Shown here one piece after another: positions 1-5,913 of a stretch of DNA of 7,725 bases; within the stretch, counting starts at the first letter, position 1, and the number at the start of each line of letters is the position of its first letter. The notes below the pieces were generated by a model. That model had not been told where the DNA came from and searched no databases. It saw only the letters and a program-made list of their open reading frames with translations. Both the position numbers and the translations under genes were made by a program. This stretch comes from JANRKG01 sp033763635. GTDB taxonomy: Bacteria > Cyanobacteriota > Cyanobacteriia > GCF-001939115. The DNA lies in the NCBI GenBank assembly GCA_033763635.1, contig JANRKG010000318.1, positions 1 to 7,725 on the forward strand, given 5' to 3'.

Positions 1-1
1 T

Positions 2-1327
2 CAGGCACAGGCCATTCCCCATGTTCTGTCAGGTCGAGATGTCCTTGGGCAAGCTCAAACCGGGACAGGTAAGACCGCAGCCTTCTCCCTGCCCATTCTG
101 GAGAATGTGGATATTGCTGACGGAGCTGTTCAAGCCCTGATCCTCACACCAACCCGTGAGTTGGCGCTTCAAGTTTGTCAGGCAATCCGTAGTTTTAATA
201 CCCAGCGGCAACTCCGGATCACCCCCATCTACGGTGGACAGGCGATCGATCGCCAAATTTCCCGCTTGCAGCAAGGTTCCCAGGTGATTGTTGGAACTCC
301 CGGTCGGGTGTTGGATCTCCTTAGCCGAGGGGACTTGAAACTCGATCGCGTCCGCTGGTTCGTGTTAGATGAAGCCGATGAAATGTTGAACATGGGCTTT
401 ATTGAGGATGTGGAAAAAATCCTCAGTCAAGCACCTGCAAAACGTCAAATGGCCTTCTTCTCAGCCACCATGCCCCTGTCGATTCGGAAACTGGCAACCC
501 GTTTTCTGAGCAATCCCCAAATTATTACGGTGGAGCAACCCAAGGCTGCTCCTACCCGGATTAATCAGATTGCTTACTTGATCCCCAGAGGATGGACGAA
601 GGCTAAAGCCCTGTTACCTATTCTGGAACTGGAAGACCCCGAATCTGCCTTGATTTTCGTCCGGACTCGTCGCACTGCCGCCGACCTGACCAATCAGTTG
701 CAGTCAGCAGGACACAGTGTAGATGAGTATCACGGGGATCTCAGCCAGGTGCAACGGGAGCGGCTTCTGCTTCGGTTCCGCCAGCGCCAGGTGCGGTGGG
801 TCGTCGCAACAGATATTGCGGCACGGGGCATCCACGTAGATGATTTGACCCATGTGATTAACTTTGATCTGCCCGACAGTCTGGAAAATTACGTTCACCG
901 GATCGGTCGTACCGGACGGGCCGGAAAGGAAGGGACCGCCCTTTCCCTGATCCAACCCCTGGAGCGTCGCCGTCTGCGCGATATCGAACGCCATGTTCGC
1001 CAATCCCTCGAAGTTCGTTCCATTCCAACCCGTGCCCAGATCGAAGCCCATCAGTTAGATAAGCTGCAAAGTCAGGTTCGGGAAGCCCTCTCTGGCGAAC
1101 GCATGGCCTCCTTCCTGCCCATTGTGGCTCGTCTGAGTGAAGAGTACGATGCTCACGCGATCGCTGCGGCTGCATTGCAGATGGTGTACGATCGCACCCG
1201 GCCTACCTGGTCCCAGGCTGACTACTACCCTGAAGAAAGTAATCGTGACTTCCAGAATTCTGGAGGCTCCTCGAAGCCTAAGCTAAAGGTGGTCAAGCGG
1301 TCCAAAACACCCGTTTCCCAAGAATAA
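2..1327 (+). CDS. DEAD-box ATP-dependent RNA helicase, CrhR/DeaD-like (5' end outside window)
   Basis: The gene encodes an ATP-dependent RNA-unwinding enzyme that remodels cytoplasmic RNA duplexes. The frame is open from the first base, so the gene starts upstream; the GTG at 107 is internal. Counting from base 2, 441 residues are visible. In order they show the end of the Q-motif region, Walker A AQTGTGKT (18-25), PTRELALQ (Ia, about 50-57), GG (78-79), TPGR (99-102), DEAD (123-126), SAT (154-156), LIFVRT (IV, about 217-222), TDIAARGIH (V, about 270-278) and HRIGRTGRAG (VI, about 299-308). After the RecA2 domain comes a helical stretch with LPIVARLSEEYDAHAIAAAA, which I associate with cyanobacterial CrhR/CrhB-type helicases, then a short basic tail. 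The usual motif V Asp is His here. Only about 30-40 N-terminal residues should be missing. Two stops in tandem (TAA TGA, 1325-1330) end the gene. The family assignment is firm; the CrhR subtype is less so. Confidence 0.95.
   Translation, partial: QAQAIPHVLSGRDVLGQAQTGTGKTAAFSLPILENVDIADGAVQALILTPTRELALQVCQAIRSFNTQRQLRITPIYGGQAIDRQISRLQQGSQVIVGTPGRVLDLLSRGDLKLDRVRWFVLDEADEMLNMGFIEDVEKILSQAPAKRQMAFFSATMPLSIRKLATRFLSNPQIITVEQPKAAPTRINQIAYLIPRGWTKAKALLPILELEDPESALIFVRTRRTAADLTNQLQSAGHSVDEYHGDLSQVQRERLLLRFRQRQVRWVVATDIAARGIHVDDLTHVINFDLPDSLENYVHRIGRTGRAGKEGTALSLIQPLERRRLRDIERHVRQSLEVRSIPTRAQIEAHQLDKLQSQVREALSGERMASFLPIVARLSEEYDAHAIAAAALQMVYDRTRPTWSQADYYPEESNRDFQNSGGSSKPKLKVVKRSKTPVSQE
242..253. 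repeat. Extended HIP1-like palindrome
   Basis: GCGATCGATCGC is a perfect 12-bp palindrome holding two overlapping CGATCG cores, inside the helicase gene. It belongs to the cyanobacterial HIP1 class of iterated palindromes. Confidence 0.8.
1157..1164. repeat. HIP1 octamer
   Basis: This is an exact GCGATCGC, the highly iterated palindrome of cyanobacterial genomes, in the 3' part of the helicase gene. Confidence 0.9.
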
Positions 1328-1372
1328 TGAGTCAGATAGCTTAAACAGCTAACTAAAATCTGATTCCACTAA

Positions 1373-1409
1373 AAGCCTCTTTCCTCCTGGGAAAGGGGCT
1401 TAGACTTTT
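1373..1409 (+). terminator. Probable intrinsic terminator after the helicase gene
   Basis: A 12-bp stem is formed by AAGCCTCTTTCC (1373-1384) and GGAAAGGGGCTT (1390-1401), with one G-U wobble and a 5-base loop TCCTG. A short TTTT run follows at 1406-1409, four bases after the stem. The position, 45 bases past the helicase stop and before the uvrC leader, fits transcription termination. The weak T-run means read-through into uvrC is possible. Confidence 0.65.
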
Positions 1410-1421
1410 GAAAGGAAAACT

Positions 1422-1427
1422 TATAAT
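1422..1427 (+). promoter_or_regulatory. Candidate -10 box for uvrC
   Basis: A perfect TATAAT lies 63 bases upstream of the uvrC GTG and just after the helicase terminator. No convincing -35 box sits 16-18 bases upstream: TTGAAA at 1408-1413 is only 8 bases away. If used, transcription would start near 1434 and give a leader of about 55 bases. This is a consensus match only. Confidence 0.35.
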
Positions 1428-1490
1428 CGAAGAGATGCCTCTCATCAACTTCCCCACTGTCTACCGATTCTAATTTGCTGGTTTTAATTT

Positions 1491-3482
1491 GTGACCTTTT
1501 CTGCCAATCCCTTGCCTCTCTTAAAAAATCCAGAGCGTCTGGAAGCTCGTTTGAAGGAGATTCCCCCTGAACCGGGTGTCTACTTCATGCGGGATGCCAG
1601 CGACAATATCCTTTATATTGGTAAGTCCAAAAAGCTTCGATCGCGAGTCCGGTCCTATTTCCGCGATCTCCAAAACCACACCCCCCGCATTGAGCTGATG
1701 GTGCGGCAGGTTGCAGAAATTGAGATCATCGTCACGGATACGGAAGCAGAAGCTCTCGCGTTGGAAGCAAACTTGGTGAAGCAGCACCAACCCCACTTTA
1801 ATGTGCTGCTCAAGGACGACAAAAAATATCCCTACCTGTGTATTACCTGGTCTGAAGACTATCCCCGTATCTTCATTACACGACGACGGCAGAAGAGCAA
1901 AGGAAAGGACCGCTACTATGGTCCCTATGTGGATGTGGGTTTAATGCGCCGCACCCTCCATCTCGTGAAGCGGATCTTTCCACTGCGACAAAGACCCCAA
2001 CCGCTCTTTAAGGATCGTCCCTGCCTGAACTATGACATGGGACGCTGCCCCGGAGTCTGCCAGCAATTAGTGACACCAGAGGACTACCGGAAGACGGTCC
2101 AGAAGGTTGCGATGGTGTTTCAGGGACGGACGCAGGAGCTTGTCGAGATTTTGGCAGCCCAGATGGACCAGGCAGCGGAAGCCCTCAACTTTGAACATGC
2201 GGCTCGTCTTCGGGATCAGATTGCTGGAATTAAATCTCTGGGGGCCGACCAGAAGGTATCCCTCCCCGACGATACGGTTTCCCGCGATGCGATCGCCCTG
2301 GCGGCTGACGAGCACCATGCCTGTATCCAGTTATTTCAGATTCGGGCAGGGAAGCTCGTGGGTCGCCTGGGGTTTGTAGCGGAAGCCCAGTCTGGAGACG
2401 CAGGGGCAATTCTCCAACGGGTGTTGGAAGAACACTATCAAAATGTAGACCCTGTAGAAATTCCTGCCGAAGTGATCGTGCAGCATGAACTTCCAGAAGG
2501 GGAAATTCTGGAGAACTGGTTAAGCAGCACCAGGGGGCGGCGGGTTAATATCCTCTATCCCCATCGCCAAACGAAAGCCGATCTGCTGGAGATGGTGGAG
2601 CGCAACGCCGAGTACGAGTTGGCCCGGAACCAGAGATTTGCCGATCGCAATGCCCACGCAACTCTGGATCTGGCGGAGTTGTTGGATCTCCCCGATATTC
2701 CGCGCCGCATTGAAGGATACGATATTTCCCATATTCAGGGGTCCGATGCGGTTGCCTCGCAAGTCGTTTTTATCGATGGTTTACCTGCGAAACAACACTA
2801 TCGCCACTATAAGATTAAAAATCCGGCTGTAACAGCAGGGCACTCTGACGATTTCGCTAGCATGGCAGAAGTCATTCAGCGCCGATTCCGCCGATATACT
2901 CGTAACCCCGATGGCACCTTGACCCGCTGGCAGGAAAAATCAGCACCGTCTCAACGGGTCAATACGGCTTCTGAAAATGATTGGCCTGACTTGATCATGA
3001 TTGATGGCGGAAAAGGGCAACTTTCAGCCGTTGTAGAGGTGCTGCGGGAGATGAATTTGTTAGAGGATGTGAAAGTAATCAGTCTGGCAAAACGGCAGGA
3101 GGAAATTTTTCTGCCAGGACAGTCTGACCCACTCGTATCTGAGCCGGACCAACCGGGGGTGCAACTGCTGCGTCGCTTGCGGGATGAGGCCCATCGGTTT
3201 GCCGTCAGTTTCCATCGTCAACAACGGAGCGATCGTATGCGCCGTTCCCACCTGGACGAAATCCCTGGCTTGGGGCACTATCGCCAAACTCAACTCCTGG
3301 CCCACTTTCGATCCATCGATTACCTGCGAGAGGCCAGCCCTCAGCAAATCGGTGAGGTTCCTGGTATTGGTCCCCGTCTGGCGCAACAAATCTACGATTA
3401 CTTCCGTCCCACCGTCCAAGAGGAAGCGTTTGCAGCCCAAAGTCCTGGGGATCGGGAAGAAACAGTGGTGGAAATGAGTTAG
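1491..3482 (+). CDS. uvrC: UvrABC excinuclease subunit C
   Basis: UvrC makes the 3' and 5' incisions around UvrAB-marked DNA lesions in nucleotide excision repair. The protein has 663 residues, slightly long for the family. The N-terminal GIY-YIG nuclease shows GVY (29-31), YIG (42-44) and the Glu-containing EALALEANLVK (87-97). A Cys-rich segment follows with C178, C186 and C190; the first cysteine of the usual four is replaced by R168. A UVR helical hairpin for UvrB contact lies at about 213-250. The C-terminal RNase H-like nuclease shows GYDISHIQG (D411), DD at 453-454, MIDGGKGQ (D505) and RDEAHRFA (H568), followed by tandem HhH motifs at about 588-638. About 28 linker residues (471-498) lie between RNase H strands. 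The start is GTG: an in-frame TAA at 1485-1487 blocks any earlier start and the next ATG would remove the GIY motif. No clear Shine-Dalgarno sequence precedes it. Confidence 0.97.
   Translation: MTFSANPLPLLKNPERLEARLKEIPPEPGVYFMRDASDNILYIGKSKKLRSRVRSYFRDLQNHTPRIELMVRQVAEIEIIVTDTEAEALALEANLVKQHQPHFNVLLKDDKKYPYLCITWSEDYPRIFITRRRQKSKGKDRYYGPYVDVGLMRRTLHLVKRIFPLRQRPQPLFKDRPCLNYDMGRCPGVCQQLVTPEDYRKTVQKVAMVFQGRTQELVEILAAQMDQAAEALNFEHAARLRDQIAGIKSLGADQKVSLPDDTVSRDAIALAADEHHACIQLFQIRAGKLVGRLGFVAEAQSGDAGAILQRVLEEHYQNVDPVEIPAEVIVQHELPEGEILENWLSSTRGRRVNILYPHRQTKADLLEMVERNAEYELARNQRFADRNAHATLDLAELLDLPDIPRRIEGYDISHIQGSDAVASQVVFIDGLPAKQHYRHYKIKNPAVTAGHSDDFASMAEVIQRRFRRYTRNPDGTLTRWQEKSAPSQRVNTASENDWPDLIMIDGGKGQLSAVVEVLREMNLLEDVKVISLAKRQEEIFLPGQSDPLVSEPDQPGVQLLRRLRDEAHRFAVSFHRQQRSDRMRRSHLDEIPGLGHYRQTQLLAHFRSIDYLREASPQQIGEVPGIGPRLAQQIYDYFRPTVQEEAFAAQSPGDREETVVEMS
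2289..2296. repeat. HIP1 octamer
   Basis: This is an exact GCGATCGC within uvrC, coding for part of DAIAL. Confidence 0.9.
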
Positions 3483-3484
3483 TT

Positions 3485-3502
3485 CTTCAAACTACTTTGA
3501 AG
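3485..3502 (+). terminator. Small hairpin after uvrC, possible weak terminator
   Basis: CTTCAAA (3485-3491) pairs perfectly with TTTGAAG (3496-3502) around loop CTAC, starting two bases past the uvrC stop. The stem is AT-rich and no T-run follows, so it may only protect the mRNA 3' end or have no function. Confidence 0.25.
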
Positions 3503-3590
3503 GCTAGCAGTTCCCCGACCCATCATCCATAATACGTCTAGGGCAGACTGGCTCTAGAACTTCCTGGAGAGGGTTAAAGCTTGCTTGATG

Positions 3591-3595
3591 AGGGA
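3591..3595 (+). promoter_or_regulatory. Ribosome binding site deciding the pentapeptide gene start
   Basis: AGGGA sits 7 bases before the ATG at 3603. This favours 3603 over the in-frame TTG at 3585 or ATG at 3588. GGAGAGGG at 3566-3573 could serve those earlier starts, but at longer spacing (11-14 bases). Confidence 0.55.
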
Positions 3596-3602
3596 TGCGT
3601 CG

Positions 3603-4817
3603 ATGGCTAATCAAGAGCAGCTAATCGTATTAAAAAAGGGAGTCACTGCCTGGAATGAATGGAGAGAGCGAAATTCTCGCACTCAAGTCGATCTCAGTGA
3701 TGCAAACCTCAGCATGTTAGATCTGGTGGGGGCAAACTTTAGCCTGGCAGACCTGATGGGGGCCAAACTAATTGGCACCAATTTGACCGGGGCAAAACTC
3801 ATGGGGGCCGATCTATCTAGAGCCGATTTGCGGGAGGCATTTTTAGGACGGGCAGATCTGTGTGGCGCGGATCTACAGGAGGCGGATCTCCGATCGACGA
3901 CCCTGATTGGAGCCAACCTGAGCCGCACGAACTTGGGTGGGACTCATTTGCGAGAGGCGGACCTGCGAGGATCAAATTTGCGGGAGGCGGACTTACGGGG
4001 AGCTAATCTGAGTGATGTCAAGTTGATGGGGGCCGATTTACGGGATACCAAACTACGCAGGGCAAATCTGAGTCGCAGTGATTTGAAGGAAGCTAAATTG
4101 ACGGGAGCAGACCTGCGAGGAACGGATTTTACAGAGGCCAAGCTGATGGGGGCCGATCTAACCTCTACCCAGGCTCTGGCAACGAACTTTACCGCTGCGA
4201 AACTGACCCGTGCCTGCCTGGAAAACTGGAATATTAACAGCGCAACTCAGTTAGATGACGTTGTTTGTGATTACGTTTACCTGCGAAGTAATGATCAAGG
4301 CCGTTGCCCCAGAACTGGCAGCTTTGCCCCGGGAGAATTTACTCAACTCTTTCAACAGTCCATCAGCACGATCGAAATTGCTCTCATCGCTCCTGTGAAC
4401 TGGGTTGCCCTATCGATCGCGCTTATAGAAATCGAAACGGAGCAAGCTGAAGCCCAGTTAGTCATCCAACGGTTAGAGTACGCAAAGGACGATCGGGTTG
4501 TGCTGGTATTGGGAGTCGCCGCAAAAACAGATGTGAGTCACATCCGAGATCAGTTCTTACAGAGATATGAGGCAGCTAGCCCTTATACGGCTAAGTTGTC
4601 AAATCTAGCATTAGGAGGGCCTGAAACAGAGAAACAACGAGCGGATCAAGAGCAATTAGCCCTCAATCACCTATTTCGTCTCCTCCACTGGAGCTTAAAG
4701 CATTCCAGACGATCGCAGCTTCTCTTCCGTCAAATGCACCATCGTCGCTTCACCCGTCCCAAAGTTCGGTCCCAAAAAACAACAAAAACTAACAGACCCA
4801 ACCAAGCAGAAACCTAG
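3603..4817 (+). CDS. Long pentapeptide-repeat protein with basic C-terminal tail
   Basis: The function is unknown; pentapeptide repeats fold as a right-handed square beta-helix, and some members of the family mimic DNA. The protein has 404 residues from the ATG at 3603. That start is chosen for its AGGGA site and because cyanobacterial members, as I recall them, begin MAN-x-E-x-L followed by a K-x-G-V-x-x-W-N-x-W element, seen here at residues 1-20. From residue 31 to about 210, Leu or Phe recurs every fifth residue in about 36 unbroken repeats (A/T-D/N-L-x-x pattern), or about nine helix turns. A cap follows (ENWNINSATQLDDVVCDYVY, 207-226) and then FAPGEFTQLFQ (241-251), both typical of cyanobacterial members. 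The region 255-325 looks like a diverged form of their C-terminal domain. Residues 366-404 carry 12 Lys/Arg and one acidic residue. No signal peptide or membrane segment is visible, so it is probably cytoplasmic. It ends with tandem stops TAG TGA and converges on the RRM gene. Confidence 0.9.
   Translation: MANQEQLIVLKKGVTAWNEWRERNSRTQVDLSDANLSMLDLVGANFSLADLMGAKLIGTNLTGAKLMGADLSRADLREAFLGRADLCGADLQEADLRSTTLIGANLSRTNLGGTHLREADLRGSNLREADLRGANLSDVKLMGADLRDTKLRRANLSRSDLKEAKLTGADLRGTDFTEAKLMGADLTSTQALATNFTAAKLTRACLENWNINSATQLDDVVCDYVYLRSNDQGRCPRTGSFAPGEFTQLFQQSISTIEIALIAPVNWVALSIALIEIETEQAEAQLVIQRLEYAKDDRVVLVLGVAAKTDVSHIRDQFLQRYEAASPYTAKLSNLALGGPETEKQRADQEQLALNHLFRLLHWSLKHSRRSQLLFRQMHHRRFTRPKVRSQKTTKTNRPNQAET
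3693..4232 (+). repeat. 15-bp-periodic coding repeats for about 36 pentapeptides
   Basis: This is the DNA encoding residues 31-210 of the pentapeptide protein. The 9-mer ATGGGGGCC recurs at 3756, 3801, 4026 and 4146, with spacings of 45, 225 and 120, all multiples of 15. Near-identical 30-bp units starting near 3948 and 3978 encode LREADLRG-S/A-N twice. Most repeats have diverged at DNA level, but these look like more recent duplications. Confidence 0.85.
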
Positions 4818-4879
4818 TGATTCCAACCTGAGTAGGTCTGTAATGAGTTGATAGTGACTCGAATTGGTTTGAAAGATAG

Positions 4880-4899
4880 AGCTTGAGTGAACCCAAGCT
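4880..4899 (-). terminator. Hairpin at the end of the RRM gene
   Basis: AGCTTG (4880-4885) pairs with CAAGCT (4894-4899) around an 8-base loop, touching the TAA stop of the RRM gene. No good T-run follows on either strand. It lies in the gap between two convergent genes, where a bidirectional terminator is expected, but the support is weak. Confidence 0.25.
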
Positions 4900-5384
4900 T
4901 AAGAATTCGTTGTTTGAGCAGCAAGAAGTTGCTTCAATTTTTCCAATTCTTGTGCCCAACGGGGATCGGGCTGAACGGTATCCGAATCCGTTGGGGTTGA
5001 GGTAGAACGACGAGATTTATTACTATTGCCCGAATTCTTGTTCCGGCGACCGCCACCGCTCACTGTTCCTGAGGCTCCTGTGCCAGCCCCTACGGCTGGA
5101 GACTCTTCAAATTGGGCATCCTCTCCCTTTCCTTTGGTTCGCGGTAAAGCCTTTTCGATCTTCAATGTGCTTTCCTTCAAGACATAGCCATTGAACTTTT
5201 CAATGATCTGATCGGCTTGTTCATCGGTAGGAACCGTGACGAACCCAAATCCCCGGCATTTGCCCGTCTTGCGATCGGTAATAACCTTGGTAGAGACTGA
5301 ATCTCCCTCTTCGGCAAATACTGCCGCTAATTCTTGACGTTCTAATTCTTTGGGTAAATTCCCGATATAAAGACGAACAGACAT
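4899..5384 (-). CDS. RRM-domain RNA-binding protein (cyanobacterial Rbp family)
   Basis: This is a single-RRM RNA-binding protein of 161 residues, presumed cytoplasmic. RNP2 is LYIGNL (5-10) and RNP1 is RGFGFVTV (44-51); the RRM spans about 2-80. It is followed by a low-complexity linker (about 82-135) rich in Gly, Ser, Thr, Asn, Arg and Lys, and then a C-terminal segment QPDPRWAQELEKLKQLLAAQ (138-157) predicted as a helix. Short Rbp proteins end in a Gly-rich tail, whereas this longer form resembles my recollection of Synechocystis Rbp3, which has been linked to photosynthetic mRNA localisation; I could not verify that. The start at 5384 is preferred over an upstream in-frame start at 5432 because GGAGGT lies 7 bases before it and family members begin M-S-x-R-L-Y. 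Cyanobacterial rbp genes are often cold-induced; the long upstream region could hold such control, but nothing diagnostic is seen. Confidence 0.93.
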   Translation of the reverse strand: MSVRLYIGNLPKELERQELAAVFAEEGDSVSTKVITDRKTGKCRGFGFVTVPTDEQADQIIEKFNGYVLKESTLKIEKALPRTKGKGEDAQFEESPAVGAGTGASGTVSGGGRRNKNSGNSNKSRRSTSTPTDSDTVQPDPRWAQELEKLKQLLAAQTTNS

Positions 5385-5391
5385 GAAAGAT

Positions 5392-5397
5392 ACCTCC
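5392..5397 (-). promoter_or_regulatory. Strong Shine-Dalgarno site of the RRM gene
   Basis: On the minus strand GGAGGT is followed by 7 bases and the ATG at 5384-5382. It is the best ribosome binding site in the window and fixes the start of the 161-residue protein rather than the 177-residue extension. Confidence 0.8.
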
Positions 5398-5460
5398 AGA
5401 CTGGTGTGGGAAAACGAACTTAAAAACAGCAATTAGAGACTGGAAAGGAAGACATACTGA

Positions 5461-5480
5461 TTAGCCCTCATTAGCCACCA
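5461..5480. repeat. 10-bp imperfect tandem repeat upstream of the RRM gene
   Basis: TTAGCCCTCA is followed directly by TTAGCCACCA (8 of 10 bases identical). It lies 77-96 bases upstream of the RRM start codon, where promoter or operator elements would be expected. Any regulatory role is inference. Confidence 0.5.
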
Positions 5481-5638
5481 TTTGGTTCTATTTTTATTGG
5501 ATTTCGAAACTACAACCATCCTATCGAAAGAGATTGCGGTTTCCCTCGCTCCATTTCCTGATTCAGGCTTGACTTCAAGGAAGAAACAATGCATTTATCG
5601 TCAACTGAATTTGAGAGGTCTGGAGGCATTGCATCATT

Positions 5639-5668
5639 TATTAAACCAATGTCTATTAAACCAATGTC
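5639..5668. repeat. Perfect 15-bp tandem duplication
   Basis: TATTAAACCAATGTC occurs twice with no gap or mismatch. A 6-bp stem (CAAACA/TGTTTG, loop AAGA, 5668-5683) begins on the last base of the second copy, and AAGATGTT then recurs at 5674 and 5685. The arrangement suggests a recent slippage duplication in non-coding DNA. Confidence 0.9.
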
Positions 5669-5913
5669 AAACAAAGATGTTTGCAAGATGTTCAATCCCG
5701 GGACTTCCAAAGAACCTACTCGTTAGTCGATTGATTTGCCTACTAATAAGGTTTATTCAATGGGGCTATCTATTGGAACGCAGGTATGCTGATCCAATAA
5801 AGCCTATGGATCAATGCTGTTTGGTTAATTGCGCCACTCATTAAGGTATCACGGCCTGACAGACAGGGCTACGTCAAAAGGTAAGTTTCCTGGAAAATCA
5901 TCAGGATACGGAG

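Larger units (their letters stand above)
5385..5913. other. Gene-free intergenic region (RRM leader side and 3' side of the M48-like gene)
   Basis: These 529 bases are visibly more AT-rich than the flanking genes. They should contain the RRM promoter and 5' leader (minus strand) and the end of the M48-like transcript. No sound promoter box was found on either strand. Contents seen: a 10-bp imperfect tandem repeat (5461-5480), adjacent small inverted repeats CCTGA-T-TCAGG (5557-5567) and CTTGA-CT-TCAAG (5568-5579), a perfect 15-bp tandem repeat (5639-5668), hairpin CAAACA/TGTTTG (5668-5683), TATTGG/CCAATA (5771-5776 with 5794-5799), and CCTG/CAGG (5855-5867). Open frames here have TTG starts, no ribosome binding sites and no recognisable domain. 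A small RNA is possible but unsupported. Confidence 0.6.

Noticed and set aside
107..109. GTG at 107 as the helicase start
   Set aside because: The frame is open to the first base, and the upstream codons encode Walker A (AQTGTGKT) and part of the Q-motif region.
1408..1413. TTGAAA as a -35 box for uvrC
   Set aside because: It is only 8 bases from the TATAAT, too close to pair with it.
3683..4141. Minus-strand open frames rich in Arg, Ser and Ala opposite the pentapeptide repeats
   Set aside because: They are mirror-strand shadows of a low-complexity periodic gene.
3693..4232. Possible CRISPR array suggested by the regular repeats
   Set aside because: The periodicity is 15 bp without spacers and encodes a continuous pentapeptide series.
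5430..5432. Longer 177-residue version of the RRM protein
   Set aside because: The extra 16 residues lie upstream of, and across, a strong Shine-Dalgarno site, and the family begins at M-S-x-R-L-Y.
5510..5710. A 66-codon minus-strand open frame with a doubled DIGLI
   Set aside because: It starts with TTG, has no clear Shine-Dalgarno sequence and resembles nothing known; the doubling merely reflects the 15-bp DNA repeat.
5482..5844. A 120-codon plus-strand open frame with TTG start
   Set aside because: It has no ribosome binding site and no recognisable domain, its composition is Cys-rich and irregular, and it contains the 15-bp non-coding-type repeat.
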